A DNA stretch of 64,000 nt, from contig NZ_NJAI01000001.1 of NCBI RefSeq assembly GCF_002632725.1, forward strand, positions 62,001 through 126,000, written 5' to 3'. The first letter of the stretch is position 1, and every line of letters begins with the position of its first letter. A program made the position numbers and the translations under genes. Shown here piece after piece: positions 48,311 to 58,110 of the stretch. Origin of the DNA: Xenorhabdus hominickii (GTDB lineage Bacteria; Pseudomonadota; Gammaproteobacteria; Enterobacterales; Enterobacteriaceae). The notes under the pieces were generated by a model. That model was not told the origin of the DNA. It saw nothing but the letters and a program-made list of their open reading frames with translations, and made no database searches.

Positions 48311-48659
48311 ACGTCCCCTAGAAAATACAAATAAAAACAAAAAGTAAAAAAGTTCTCATGGTGCTTTACTGCACCAATAAAACGTAAAAGGCGGCGAATC
48401 ATAATGTGATGACATCAACTACACAATGGCCTTCGAAAAAAATTTTTATTAAATCTCAATTTTTTTTCAATCTGCCCCTTGATGATGAGATGAATGACCC
48501 CATCTAAGTCTCAACTACAGTTACTACCGATACTTCGGCATGAGCTGGAAACATAAAATGGGGAATGTCTGGCAATCAGTGCCATTGAAAATAAAACATT
48601 CGTCCTCATATAGCTTAGTAACTTGACCGAATATATGAATTCTTTGTGGAGGCGTTTAG
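48311..48659. other. satP-dnaK divergent region
   Basis: 349 bp with the sigma-32 promoter of dnaK (48475-48506) and the satP promoter. No gene seen. Confidence 0.6.
48475..48506 (+). promoter_or_regulatory. Sigma-32 heat-shock promoter of dnaK
   Basis: CCCCTTGATGA is followed after 12 nt by CCCCATCTA. This closely parallels E. coli dnaK P1 (CCCCCTTGATGA...CCCCATTTA), about 150 bp before the dnaK start. Confidence 0.88.
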
Positions 48660-50570
48660 ATGGGTAAAATCATTGGTATCGACTTGGGAACTACCAACTC
48701 TTGTGTAGCAATTATGGACGGCACAACTACGCGCGTGCTTGAAAACAGCGAAGGTGATCGTACCACTCCTTCTATCATCGCATATACTCAGGATGGTGAA
48801 ACTCTGGTTGGTCAACCAGCTAAACGTCAGGCTGTTACTAACCCGCAAAACACCCTGTTCGCCATCAAGCGTTTGATTGGCCGTCGTTTTCAGGACGAAG
48901 AAGTACAGCGTGACGAAGCTATCATGCCATACAAAATCATCGCTGCGGATAACGGTGATGCGTGGTTAGAAGTGAAAGGCCAGAAAATGGCACCACCTCA
49001 GGTTTCTGCTGAAGTTCTGAAAAAAATGAAGAAAACAGCAGAAGATTATCTGGGTGAGCCAGTAACTGAAGCTGTTATCACCGTTCCTGCATACTTTAAC
49101 GATGCGCAACGTCAGGCAACTAAAGATGCAGGCCGTATCGCAGGTCTGGAAGTTAAGCGTATCATTAACGAACCAACCGCAGCAGCTTTGGCTTATGGTC
49201 TGGATAAAGAAGTCGGTAACCGCACCATCGCAGTTTATGACTTGGGTGGCGGTACTTTCGATATCTCTATCATAGAAATTGACGAAGTTGATGGCGAAAA
49301 AACCTATGAAGTTCTGGCAACCAATGGGGATACCCACTTGGGTGGTGAAGACTTCGACAGCCGTATGATCAACTATCTGGTTGATGAGTTCAAAAAAGAA
49401 CAAGGCATCGACCTGCGTAACGACCCACTGGCAATGCAGCGTCTGAAAGAAGCCGCAGAAAAAGCGAAAATCGAGCTTTCTTCTGCCCAGCAAACAGACG
49501 TTAACCTGCCATACATCACGGCAGATGCGACCGGTCCTAAGCACATGAACGTTAAAGTTACCCGTGCAAAACTGGAATCTCTGGTTGAAGATTTGGTTAA
49601 ACGTACTATTGAGCCTCTGAAAGTAGCCCTGAATGACGCTGGCCTGTCTGTATCTGACATCCAAGACGTGATTCTGGTTGGTGGTCAAATTCGTATGCCA
49701 ATGGTACAGAAAGCGGTTGCAGATTTCTTCGGCAAAGAGCCACGTAAAGACGTGAACCCAGATGAAGCGGTTGCTATGGGTGCAGCAGTTCAGGGTGGTG
49801 TACTGTCTGGTGACGTAAAAGACGTTCTGCTGCTGGACGTAACTCCACTGTCTCTGGGTATCGAAACCATGGGTGGCGTCATGACCTCCCTGATTACTAA
49901 GAACACCACGATCCCAACCAAACATAGTCAAGTGTTCTCTACAGCAGAAGACAACCAGTCTGCGGTAACTATCCATGTATTGCAGGGTGAGCGTAAACGT
50001 TCAGGCGATAACAAATCTCTGGGTCAATTCAACCTGGATGGTATTCAGCCTGCAATGCGCGGCACCCCACAGATCGAAGTGACTTTCGACATCGATGCTG
50101 ACGGTATCCTGCACGTTTCTGCGAAAGACAAGAACTCTGGTCGCGAGCAGCACATTACTATCAAAGCATCTTCTGGTTTGAACGAAGAAGAAATCCAACA
50201 GATGGTACGTGACGCAGAAGCAAACGCAGAAGCTGACCGTAAGTTTGAAGAACTGGTTCAGATCCGCAACCAAGCTGACCAACTGATTCACGGTACTCGT
50301 AAACAAGTCGAAGAAGCAGGCGACAAACTGACTGCGGATGATAAAGCGGCTATCGAGAAAGCGATTTCTGAACTGGAAACAGCATCAAAAGGCGAAGACA
50401 AAGCTGAGATCGAAGCGAAGATTCAGGCTCTGGTTGAAGCTTCCAAAAAACTTCTGGAAATTGCACAGCAACAAGCTCAGGCTGGTGCTGCTGATGCAGG
50501 CACAGACAACGCGAAGAAAGAAGACGACGTTGTAGACGCTGAATTCGAAGAAGTTAAAGACAAAAAATAA
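48660..50570 (+). CDS. dnaK: Molecular chaperone DnaK (Hsp70)
   Basis: The ATP-dependent folding chaperone. The 636-residue protein (E. coli 638) has [32 protein letters not shown] and the substrate domain with [21 protein letters not shown]. It ends in the conserved acidic tail [19 protein letters not shown] site precedes the ATG. Odd: residue 344 is Ile (ATT at 49689-49691) in [10 protein letters not shown], where Hsp70s have Thr or Ser (GGQTRMP). Confidence 0.97.
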   Translation: MGKIIGIDLGTTNSCVAIMDGTTTRVLENSEGDRTTPSIIAYTQDGETLVGQPAKRQAVTNPQNTLFAIKRLIGRRFQDEEVQRDEAIMPYKIIAADNGDAWLEVKGQKMAPPQVSAEVLKKMKKTAEDYLGEPVTEAVITVPAYFNDAQRQATKDAGRIAGLEVKRIINEPTAAALAYGLDKEVGNRTIAVYDLGGGTFDISIIEIDEVDGEKTYEVLATNGDTHLGGEDFDSRMINYLVDEFKKEQGIDLRNDPLAMQRLKEAAEKAKIELSSAQQTDVNLPYITADATGPKHMNVKVTRAKLESLVEDLVKRTIEPLKVALNDAGLSVSDIQDVILVGGQIRMPMVQKAVADFFGKEPRKDVNPDEAVAMGAAVQGGVLSGDVKDVLLLDVTPLSLGIETMGGVMTSLITKNTTIPTKHSQVFSTAEDNQSAVTIHVLQGERKRSGDNKSLGQFNLDGIQPAMRGTPQIEVTFDIDADGILHVSAKDKNSGREQHITIKASSGLNEEEIQQMVRDAEANAEADRKFEELVQIRNQADQLIHGTRKQVEEAGDKLTADDKAAIEKAISELETASKGEDKAEIEAKIQALVEASKKLLEIAQQQAQAGAADAGTDNAKKEDDVVDAEFEEVKDKK

Positions 50571-50580
50571 TAGCCCTTAA

Positions 50581-50703
50581 GCCCAATCGATTTCGAGTTG
50601 TATCTCGGCAATAAACGACTAAGCCCCAGAAACATAAATAGCTATGTGACTGGGGTGGATGAGCGAAGCCAACAAAGAAACAATTTGAAAGATGAAGGGA
50701 ATA
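50581..50703. repeat. Dispersed intergenic repeat between dnaK and dnaJ
   Basis: 123 bp: GCCCAATCGATTTCGAGTTG at the left, core AAGCCCCAGAAACATAAATA and GCTATGTGACTGGGG, right arm CAATTTGAAAGATGAAGGGA. It starts 10 bp after the dnaK stop, inside the chaperone operon. Confidence 0.85.
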
Positions 50704-50740
50704 GCGGGCAAAGTAACAGGGCGCCCTGTTACTTGTTAAT

Positions 50741-50774
50741 TGCACGGGCGTTGAGGTAACTCTACGCCCGTGTG
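50741..50774 (+). other. dnaK-dnaJ intergenic hairpin
   Basis: GCACGGGCGT-TGAGGTAACTCT-ACGCCCGTGT, a 10-bp GC-rich stem without T tract, 25 bp before dnaJ. It probably modulates the dnaK:dnaJ ratio by mRNA processing or attenuation. Confidence 0.6.
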
Positions 50775-50798
50775 TGCGTATTAAGGGTAAAAAATACA

Positions 50799-51926
50799 AT
50801 GGCAAAAAAAGATTACTACGAAGTTCTGGGTGTATCCAAAACCACAGATGAAAAAGAGATAAAGAAGGCCTATAAACGACTGGCAATGAAACATCATCCT
50901 GACCGTAATCAGGGTGATAAAGAATCAGAAAGTAAATTCAAAGAAATTAAAGAAGCGTATGAGATCCTGACAGACTCACAGAAACGCGCCGCTTATGATC
51001 AATATGGTCACGCAGCCTTCGAACAAGGTGGTATGGGTGGTGGTGCCGGTGGCGGAGCTGACTTTAGCGATATCTTTGGTGACGTTTTCGGAGATATTTT
51101 CGGTGGTGGCCGCCGTCAGCAACGCGCTAGCCGTGGCTCAGATCTGCGTTACAGCATGGATTTAACACTGGAAGAAGCTGTCCGTGGTGTGACCAAAGAG
51201 ATCCGCATTCCGACATTGGAATCTTGCGATAGCTGCCATGGCAGCGGAGCAAAATCGGGGACCAGCCCAGAAACATGTTCAACCTGTCACGGTGCCGGGC
51301 AAGTACAAATGCGCCAAGGTTTCTTCGCGGTTCAACAGCCTTGTCCTCATTGTCATGGTCGCGGAAAAATCATCAAAGAACCTTGCGGTAAATGTCATGG
51401 ACATGGCCGTGTTGAAAAATACAAAACGCTGTCTGTCAAAATTCCAGCAGGTGTTGATACTGGCGACCGCATTCGCTTAAGTGGTGAAGGTGAAGCAGGT
51501 GAACATGGAGCACCAGCAGGTGATTTGTACGTACAGGTTCAAGTCAAGGCTCACCATATCTTCGAACGCGACGGCAGCAACCTCTATTGTGAAGTGCCAA
51601 TCAACTTCGCAACTGCGGCATTGGGCGGCGAAATTGAAGTCCCTACCCTTGATGGCCGCGTCAGTCTGAAAATTCCTGCTGAAACACAAACTGCTAAACT
51701 GTTCCGCATGAAAGGCAAAGGTGTTAAATCCGTCCGTGGCGGCGTTCAGGGCGACTTACTGTGCCGTGTTGTTGTAGAAACACCGGTTAAATTGAATGAA
51801 GAGCAAAAAGAGCTGATGCGTCAATTAGGTGAGTCTTTTGGCGGGAAAGGCGGTGAAACCAATAGCCCTCGCTCTAAGAGCTTCCTTGATGGTGTGAAGA
51901 AGTTTTTTGATGATCTGACTAAGTAA
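50799..51926 (+). CDS. dnaJ: Co-chaperone DnaJ (Hsp40)
   Basis: It stimulates DnaK ATPase and delivers clients. The 375-residue protein (E. coli 376) has the J domain (1-70) with HHPDRN, a Gly/Phe-rich linker, four CxxCxGxG repeats ([32 protein letters not shown]) binding two zinc ions, and the C-terminal client domain. Start ATG 50799 gives [11 protein letters not shown]; the frame extends upstream without conservation. Confidence 0.97.
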   Translation: MAKKDYYEVLGVSKTTDEKEIKKAYKRLAMKHHPDRNQGDKESESKFKEIKEAYEILTDSQKRAAYDQYGHAAFEQGGMGGGAGGGADFSDIFGDVFGDIFGGGRRQQRASRGSDLRYSMDLTLEEAVRGVTKEIRIPTLESCDSCHGSGAKSGTSPETCSTCHGAGQVQMRQGFFAVQQPCPHCHGRGKIIKEPCGKCHGHGRVEKYKTLSVKIPAGVDTGDRIRLSGEGEAGEHGAPAGDLYVQVQVKAHHIFERDGSNLYCEVPINFATAALGGEIEVPTLDGRVSLKIPAETQTAKLFRMKGKGVKSVRGGVQGDLLCRVVVETPVKLNEEQKELMRQLGESFGGKGGETNSPRSKSFLDGVKKFFDDLTK

Positions 51927-51960
51927 TTTCATGCTTTTGTAAGATCTCGATAATAGCGCC

Positions 51961-52008
51961 TCCTGATTATTATTTAATTTATTGATTATCAGGGGGTTCT
52001 TTTTTTAT
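51961..52008 (+). terminator. dnaJ terminator
   Basis: CCTGATTAT ... ATTATCAGG with an AT-rich loop, followed by GGGTTCTTTTTTT. Confidence 0.65.
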
Positions 52009-52223
52009 TCATTGATTCCCTCTCTATTTTCTGCCGTTTAAAGCAACGTTATCATCTGATTAACCTTGAAACTTCCTTAAAAAAAGCAGAAAGTATCACT
52101 GCTGGACGCCTTAAAAATAACATCCTATCTATATAAACAAGCCCAATAACAGTAATAAAATTGTTGAATTTAATTATACAAGTCTATTCCAGATAAAATT
52201 CTAAGCGATAACAGGGGCAGATT

Positions 52224-52964
52224 ATGATTGAAAATATTCTAAACGATGCGATTAAGCATGCACGGCATATTTTTCAAGCAAAAACAACAAATAAAACTTA
52301 TATTAACATTGAAAGACTGCCTGAAAATAAGAGAGTAATGTATACCCCTCAACGTATCAGAGAAAAGGAAAATATACATAATGAATTTGTAAATACTTGT
52401 CGGGGAATAAGGAATATCATTGATAAATATAAATATGTCGTATCTGAATCAGATGCTGGCAAAGTATTAATTGGAAACTGTGGCGAATTATCAGCGGCAG
52501 TATTTGGCTATTTACTCAATCATCATGCTAATAATATTTTAAATTGGTTTATGACAAGCGGAAAACGGAATGTAAATAATGCAAAAATGCCTATCTATAT
52601 ATTTATTATCACATTTAATGACCCTTATGATCATGGGCTCGTTGTTGTCATGCTTCCTGAAAAAGCTCAGGACTTGCCCGAATTAAATAAAGTATATGGT
52701 GCCTTACCTGATAACGCTTGGGTATGTGACCCTTGGGCTAATATAGCGTGCTCATCTAAAGAATATAACACTAGATGGAAAGTTAAAATGCTGAGATGGC
52801 ATCTGGTAGGTAAATCAACATCAGTATATCAACATGAGAATTTGAACCCCCCTCCATCACCAATGAGGCAGGCTAACTATCATGCTGTGACCCTCAGCCA
52901 AAAAAAGGTGTTGTGTATAGGAATGATATTTCCTGATGGTCAGGTTAAGATAACTCATCCGTAA
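52224..52964 (+). CDS. Putative papain-like cysteine-protease-fold effector or toxin
   Basis: I do not recognise this 246-residue protein by name. It carries an ordered Cys-His-Asp pattern typical of papain/transglutaminase-like folds: Cys86 in LIGNCGELSAAVFGYLL (start of a helix), His137 in DPYDHGLVVVML (strand) and Asp169 in AWVCDPWANI. GNCGE...DHxxVV...DPW is a recurrent layout in secreted bacterial effectors and polymorphic toxins with a papain-like fold. No signal peptide or membrane segment. The gene is much more AT-rich than its neighbours, and GGGGCAG precedes the ATG. It sits alone between dnaJ and an EamA gene, which suggests lateral acquisition. The function is inferred from motif order only. 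Confidence 0.65.
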   Translation: MIENILNDAIKHARHIFQAKTTNKTYINIERLPENKRVMYTPQRIREKENIHNEFVNTCRGIRNIIDKYKYVVSESDAGKVLIGNCGELSAAVFGYLLNHHANNILNWFMTSGKRNVNNAKMPIYIFIITFNDPYDHGLVVVMLPEKAQDLPELNKVYGALPDNAWVCDPWANIACSSKEYNTRWKVKMLRWHLVGKSTSVYQHENLNPPPSPMRQANYHAVTLSQKKVLCIGMIFPDGQVKITHP

Positions 52965-52977
52965 CGAGATAAACTCG

Positions 52978-53823
52978 TTACCCCAATTTTGTTCCAATCA
53001 CTCCCGCTACGATCACAACACAAGCCAATAATCGCATTTTGCTAAATGGTTCCCGCAAGATAAACACAGACAATAACATGGCAAACAGCACACTGGTTTC
53101 ACGTAATGCAGCCACCAACACAATAGGAGCATGACTCATTGTCCAAATAACAATGCCATAACTCAATAATTGCATCAGCCCTCCCATCAAACCCTGCTTC
53201 CAGTATTGACGAATACTTTTTCCAACTGTATCCCAATATTTGAAATACATAACCGCGCCCATTACCCAGCCATTAATAGCAAACAACCACAAAATATAGG
53301 TCAGAGCATTATCGCTGGCACGGGAGCCGACACCATCAGACAAGGTATAACAGGCGGTAAATACTGATGTTGTAATCGCAGCAATCAATGTGTTGCGATC
53401 CAAGTGAAGAGATTTTCTCCCTTGCGGAAACGCAATCAAAATGATCCCCACAATAATTAACCCAACCCCCAGTATGGCAAAGGGCGGTAACATTTCTCGC
53501 AGAAATAACCAACTCAATAAAGCGGTGATGAGTGGTGCACATCCTCTAGCAATCGGATATACCTGACTTAAATCTCCCGTCTTATAAGAACGGCTCAAAA
53601 ACAGACAATAACCAATATGCAGAATGGCAGATAATGCTAACCACGGTAACGAGGCAAGTGTCGGCAATCCCACCCAAAATAATCCTGATGTTGAAATCAA
53701 CCCGGCAAAAAAGACAATAATAGAAATACCCAAGAATCGATCAGCGCTAATCTTTACTAACGCATTCCAACTAGCATGCAGCAGAGCAGCGCTGAGAACA
53801 AACAAGAAAAGTAAAGTGGTCAT
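52978..53823 (-). CDS. EamA/DMT-family transporter
   Basis: A 281-residue inner-membrane protein with about 10 segments in two EamA halves. The first half contains LLHASWNALVKISADRF and SQVYPIARGCAPLITALLSW. The second contains SHAPIVLVAALRETSVLFAMLL, the family's ExxPxxxxL-like part. Substrate unknown (metabolite export). It is convergent with the effector-like gene (13 bp apart). Confidence 0.87.
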   Translation of the reverse strand: MTTLLFLFVLSAALLHASWNALVKISADRFLGISIIVFFAGLISTSGLFWVGLPTLASLPWLALSAILHIGYCLFLSRSYKTGDLSQVYPIARGCAPLITALLSWLFLREMLPPFAILGVGLIIVGIILIAFPQGRKSLHLDRNTLIAAITTSVFTACYTLSDGVGSRASDNALTYILWLFAINGWVMGAVMYFKYWDTVGKSIRQYWKQGLMGGLMQLLSYGIVIWTMSHAPIVLVAALRETSVLFAMLLSVFILREPFSKMRLLACVVIVAGVIGTKLG

Positions 53824-54029
53824 GAAATATTTTGTTTAATTATTAACATAACAGGCGATAAAAACATCATCTACTATCTAAGATAATTTATCAATATTGC
53901 AAAATATGTTACTTTCATAAAGTTATAGTTCGTATATATCGATTTATTTGGCACAAATAATCTACTTTTTCCGATACCATGACTGTCATAACATTGACAC
54001 CTTAATCAATTTCCATAGGTTATCTATTC

Positions 54030-55199
54030 ATGACTGCAATCATTCGCCAATTCTTGAAATTAGAGGCAGCAGGAGGAATTCTCCTCATCATAGCGGCCAT
54101 CATTGCGCTGGTTATGGCGAATACGCCATTGCAGGGTATTTATCATCAATTTCTCAACCTTCCAGTGGCAGTGCAATTTGCCGCATTGGAAATCAATAAG
54201 CCACTATTGCTATGGATAAATGATGGCTTAATGGCAGTATTTTTCCTGATTGTCGGATTGGAAGTGAAGCGGGAACTGATGGAAGGCTCACTTGCCGGCC
54301 GTGACAAAGCAATTTTCCCTGCAATTGCTGCGTTGGGAGGCATGCTCGCTCCTGCGCTGATCTATTTGCTATTTAATGGCAATGATGACATCACACAACA
54401 AGGTTGGGCTATTCCTGCTGCGACAGATATCGCCTTTGCACTTGGGATCATGGCATTGTTAGGAAAACGTGTTCCCACCGCACTAAAAGTATTTTTACTT
54501 GCTCTGGCAATCATTGATGACTTAGGTGTGATCGTTATTATTGCGTTGTTTTATACCAAAAGCGTTTCTTTAGGAGCACTTGGTCTCGCCGCTGCCATGA
54601 TTGCGCTTTTAGCATGGATGAACTGGAGAGGCATAGCCAAAACTTCCATTTATCTGGTTGTTGGTGTTGTTTTGTGGGTTTGTATTCTGAAATCTGGTGT
54701 TCATTCAACACTAGCAGGCGTTATCGTTGGGTTCTTGATCCCTCTGCGCGACAAAAAAGATGATTCACCTTCCGAAACACTGGAGCATGAATTACATCCG
54801 TGGGTAGCGTATTTAATTCTGCCATTATTTGCTTTCGCCAATGCTGGTGTCTCATTGCAAGGCGTTACACTCGATGGCTTAACAGGCATGCTACCCGTGG
54901 GCATTGCGATTAGTCTATTCATTGGAAAACCATTAGGTATTTTCTTGTTTAGCTGGGTTTCGGTAAAAATAGGTGTTGCTAAATTACCGGAAAAAATTGG
55001 TATGCAGCAAATTTTCGCTGTTTCCGTACTGTGTGGGATCGGTTTTACTATGTCTATCTTTATTTCCGGTTTGGCATTTGAAGGTCTAAATGATTCTTTC
55101 AGTACTTACTCCCGTTTAGGTATATTAATTGGTTCTACAACTGCGGCTGTCGTTGGTTATGGATTACTAAATATACTATTACCGAAGAGAAAAACGTAG
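54030..55199 (+). CDS. nhaA: Na+/H+ antiporter NhaA
   Basis: The main sodium/proton antiporter for alkaline pH and salt. The 389-residue protein (E. coli 388) has 12 segments, the ion-binding Asp pair in [15 protein letters not shown], the discontinuous helix IV motif [12 protein letters not shown], and the Lys in helix X ([13 protein letters not shown]). It is followed by its activator nhaR. Confidence 0.96.
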   Translation: MTAIIRQFLKLEAAGGILLIIAAIIALVMANTPLQGIYHQFLNLPVAVQFAALEINKPLLLWINDGLMAVFFLIVGLEVKRELMEGSLAGRDKAIFPAIAALGGMLAPALIYLLFNGNDDITQQGWAIPAATDIAFALGIMALLGKRVPTALKVFLLALAIIDDLGVIVIIALFYTKSVSLGALGLAAAMIALLAWMNWRGIAKTSIYLVVGVVLWVCILKSGVHSTLAGVIVGFLIPLRDKKDDSPSETLEHELHPWVAYLILPLFAFANAGVSLQGVTLDGLTGMLPVGIAISLFIGKPLGIFLFSWVSVKIGVAKLPEKIGMQQIFAVSVLCGIGFTMSIFISGLAFEGLNDSFSTYSRLGILIGSTTAAVVGYGLLNILLPKRKT

Positions 55200-55376
55200 A
55201 AAAATGCAAGTGAATAGATTAATTTAAGCACAAATTTATAAACAATTTCCGAATTAATTCAACCTATTAATATTACGCTACAGTATTTTTTACCTACTTT
55301 GCCATAATATTTCATCTCAATAGAAAAATAGGATTACGCCACAATTTGGCGAAACAAAATGTATGGCCGACTGTTA

Positions 55377-55416
55377 TATACCCGACAGGCTTCAAGAGCG
55401 ATAGATGAAAGGTATA
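55377..55416. repeat. Possible degenerate short repeat
   Basis: TATACCCGACAGGCTTCAAG ... GATGAAAGGTATA resembles the short form of the family, but the arms are poorly matched. Confidence 0.35.
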
Positions 55417-55446
55417 CAGATATAAGGCATACATAAGGATCAATAT

Positions 55447-56373
55447 ATGCAGGTTTCACATTTAAATTTTAACCACCTTTATTATTTTTGGCATGTTTGC
55501 AAGGAAGGTTCTGTTGTGGGTGCAGCAGAAGCACTCTATTTGACGCCACAAACCATTACAGGGCAGATTAAAGCATTAGAAGAACGATTGGGTGGAAAAT
55601 TGTTCAAACGTCAGGGAAGAGGCTTGGTACCGTCTGAACTGGGGCAATTGATTTTCCGTTATGCAGATAAAATGTTTACGCTCAGTCAGGAAATGCTGGA
55701 TATCGTTACCTACAGCCGAGAATCAAACCTACTGTTTGATGTGGGCGTCGCGGATGCTCTTTCCAAACGTTTAGTCAGCAAAGTACTCGAAACCACTGTT
55801 GTAGAACATGAGAAAATCCATTTACGCTGTTTCGAATCAACTCATGAAATGCTGCTTGAGCAACTCAGCCAGCATAAGCTGGATATGATCCTGTCAGATT
55901 GTCCAGTAGATTCTTCTCAACAAGAAGGTTTGTTCTCCGTGAAATTGGGTGAGTGCAATATCAGTTTTTATTGCCGTCAACCGATCCCGGAAAAACCGTT
56001 TCCAGAATGTTTGGAAGAACGCCGTTTATTGATCCCGGGGCGCCGCTCTATGCTAGGCAGGAAACTCCTGACATGGATACGCAATAAAAATCTTCAGGTT
56101 GAAGTGCTGGGCGAATTCGATGATGCCGCACTGATGAAAGCATTTGGCCTGTATCATAATGCTATTTTCATTGCGCCTTCATTTTATGCCAACGATACTT
56201 TTGCTGATAGTGATATTGTTGAGATAGGCCGACTGGATGCCGTACAAGAAGAGTATTACGTCATTTTTGCGGAACGCATGATCCAGCACCCTGCTGTTCA
56301 ACGAGTGTGCAACAAGGACTTTTCTGCTTTATTCAGCGCACCACCCAAAAGCAGCCCTAAAAAATTATATTAA
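55447..56373 (+). CDS. nhaR: NhaR, LysR-family activator of nhaA
   Basis: A Na+-responsive LysR regulator of nhaA. The 308-residue protein (E. coli 301) has an N-terminal winged helix ([38 protein letters not shown]) and a LysR substrate domain with [19 protein letters not shown]. It ends in a Lys-rich tail. ATG 55447 follows AAGGATC. Confidence 0.95.
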   Translation: MQVSHLNFNHLYYFWHVCKEGSVVGAAEALYLTPQTITGQIKALEERLGGKLFKRQGRGLVPSELGQLIFRYADKMFTLSQEMLDIVTYSRESNLLFDVGVADALSKRLVSKVLETTVVEHEKIHLRCFESTHEMLLEQLSQHKLDMILSDCPVDSSQQEGLFSVKLGECNISFYCRQPIPEKPFPECLEERRLLIPGRRSMLGRKLLTWIRNKNLQVEVLGEFDDAALMKAFGLYHNAIFIAPSFYANDTFADSDIVEIGRLDAVQEEYYVIFAERMIQHPAVQRVCNKDFSALFSAPPKSSPKKLY

Positions 56374-56437
56374 ATCGACAGTTATAACCAGATGTTCTAA
56401 CTGTATGATATAACAATATAGATATAACAACAGATAC

Positions 56438-56468
56438 AAAAAAACCGGCTAGAAGGCCGGTTTTTTTA
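56438..56468. terminator. Bidirectional terminator between nhaR and rpsT
   Basis: AAAAAAACCGGC-TAGAA-GGCCGGTTTTTTT, with strong T tracts both ways. Confidence 0.9.
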
Positions 56469-56486
56469 ACATAATCAAAACAATAA

Positions 56487-56747
56487 TTACATTGCTTTGA
56501 TTTGTGCTGACAGAGCAGACTTATGACGTGCTACTTTATTTTTGTGGATCAGACCCTTACAGGCTTGACGATCAACAATTGGTTGCATGTCACTGAATGC
56601 TTTCTGTGCAGCTTCTTTATCGCCAGCAGCGATAGCCGCGTATACTTTCTTGATAAAAGTACGCACCATAGAACGACGGCTTGCGTTGTGCTGACGGCGT
56701 TTCTCAGACTGTACGGCGCGTTTCTTAGCTGATTTGATATTAGCCAA
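56487..56747 (-). CDS. rpsT: 30S ribosomal protein S20
   Basis: The 86-residue primary-binding protein of 16S rRNA (E. coli 87). It is Lys/Arg/Ala-rich, starts [20 protein letters not shown] after Met, and ends [12 protein letters not shown]. It is divergent from ribF, as in E. coli. Confidence 0.97.
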   Translation of the reverse strand: MANIKSAKKRAVQSEKRRQHNASRRSMVRTFIKKVYAAIAAGDKEAAQKAFSDMQPIVDRQACKGLIHKNKVARHKSALSAQIKAM

Positions 56748-57095
56748 GGTCCAACTCCCAAATATATTCTATCGAGGACAATTCAAAGGCCGAGGAATAT
56801 GCCTGTTCAGCCTTCTTTTGTCAATGGATTTGTGCAAATAAGCGTCGTTGTACTGCGACGCTGGTTACGTTGTGATGGGGCAGGATTTTATCAGCTTACT
56901 GAGAGGGAATACAGTCTTTAGCAATAAAAAACTGAATGAATCGCAGAGAAATGCAATAAATTAAATATTTTTCGGGCGTCTGGCCTATTTTTATTGTATG
57001 AATCAGGTTATTAATTTAAACCCTTTGTGATCGTGGGTTAACCTTGAGCCTTGTACAAGGTATAATCCGGCAATTTCCACGGTATTGAGCCAGCT
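56748..57095. other. rpsT-ribF divergent region
   Basis: 348 bp carrying the rpsT promoters and the ribF promoter; TTGTACAAGGTATAATCC at about 57050-57067 includes a good -10 (TATAAT) for ribF. No gene seen. Confidence 0.55.
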
Positions 57096-58040
57096 ATGGA
57101 GCTAATTCGCGGTATACACAATATCCGGGCGCGTCACCATGGTTGCGTGCTGACGATTGGTAATTTTGATGGTGTCCATCGCGGGCATCAAGCTTTATTA
57201 AAACACTTGAAACAAGAAGGGCTGCGTCTCGGATTACCGACGGTGGTCATGATTTTTGAACCGCAGCCATTGGAAGTTTTTGTTGCAGATAAAGCGCCAG
57301 CTCGCCTGACACGGCTAAGAGATAAAATAAAATATCTAGCCCAAAATGGTGTTGATTATTTATTATGTGCGAAATTTAACCAGTATTTTGCCGCTAATTC
57401 ACCTGAAGCCTTTGTTTCACGGTTGCTCGTTGAAAAACTGGGTGTTAAGTTTCTGGCAATAGGCGATGATTTTCGCTTTGGCAAAAATCGCCTTGGCGAT
57501 TTCCACTATTTGCAGCAAGCAGGTAAACAATACAATTTTGATGTCGCCAACACAGACAGTTTTTGTGATAGCGGCCTTCGGATCAGCAGTACAGCTATTC
57601 GTCAGGCATTGCAAAATGATGATCTGGCTCTGGCCGAAACATTACTGGGGCACCCTTACAGCATAAGCGGTAGAGTGGTTTACGGTAACCAATTGGGACG
57701 CACCATTGGGTTTCCCACAGCCAACCTGCCGTTAAAACGCTTGGTTGCGCCTGTTAAGGGCGTCTATGCTGTTGAAGTCCACGGATTAGGCAATACGCCC
57801 TTACCGGGTGTTGCAAATATAGGCAGTCGCCCCACCGTTTCTGGTCAGGGCCAGCAACTTGAAGTGCATTTGATTGATACCCAAATGGATCTATATGGGC
57901 GTCATATCAATGTAGTATTACGCAAAAAATTGCGTGATGAGCAGCGATTTGCTTCACTTGATGCGCTTAAACAGCAAATCGCAAATGATGTGGTTGCAGC
58001 AAAAGAATATCTTTTGCAGCAATCCGAGTCATGTATCTGA
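57096..58040 (+). CDS. ribF: Bifunctional riboflavin kinase / FAD synthetase RibF
   Basis: RibF makes FMN and FAD. The 314-residue protein (E. coli 313) has an N-terminal adenylyltransferase (GNFDGVHRGHQALL, ISSTAIRQAL) and a C-terminal riboflavin kinase (about 190-305: GRTIGFPTANLPL, GVANIGSRPTV). It supplies flavin for all, including the flavoenzymes of the dithiolopyrrolone-type operon in this window. First gene of the ribF-ileS-lspA-fkpB-ispH operon. Confidence 0.96.
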   Translation: MELIRGIHNIRARHHGCVLTIGNFDGVHRGHQALLKHLKQEGLRLGLPTVVMIFEPQPLEVFVADKAPARLTRLRDKIKYLAQNGVDYLLCAKFNQYFAANSPEAFVSRLLVEKLGVKFLAIGDDFRFGKNRLGDFHYLQQAGKQYNFDVANTDSFCDSGLRISSTAIRQALQNDDLALAETLLGHPYSISGRVVYGNQLGRTIGFPTANLPLKRLVAPVKGVYAVEVHGLGNTPLPGVANIGSRPTVSGQGQQLEVHLIDTQMDLYGRHINVVLRKKLRDEQRFASLDALKQQIANDVVAAKEYLLQQSESCI

Positions 58041-58082
58041 TACCCGATAAATTTCACACTGAAGCTTGAAATATTAGGGTAT
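58040..58082. repeat. Dispersed repeat, short form, ribF-ileS
   Basis: ATACCCGATAAATTTCACAC ... TTGAAATATTAGGGTAT: the two arms meet with almost no centre. It starts on the last base of the ribF stop codon. Confidence 0.7.
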
Positions 58083-58110
58083 AGCGGAAAATTGGAACTG
58101 AGAATCTATA

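Noticed and set aside
48966..49976. Long (336-codon) minus-strand frame opposite dnaK
   Set aside because: It is a shadow of the highly codon-biased dnaK gene, Cys/Phe/His-rich, without a ribosome binding site or family resemblance.
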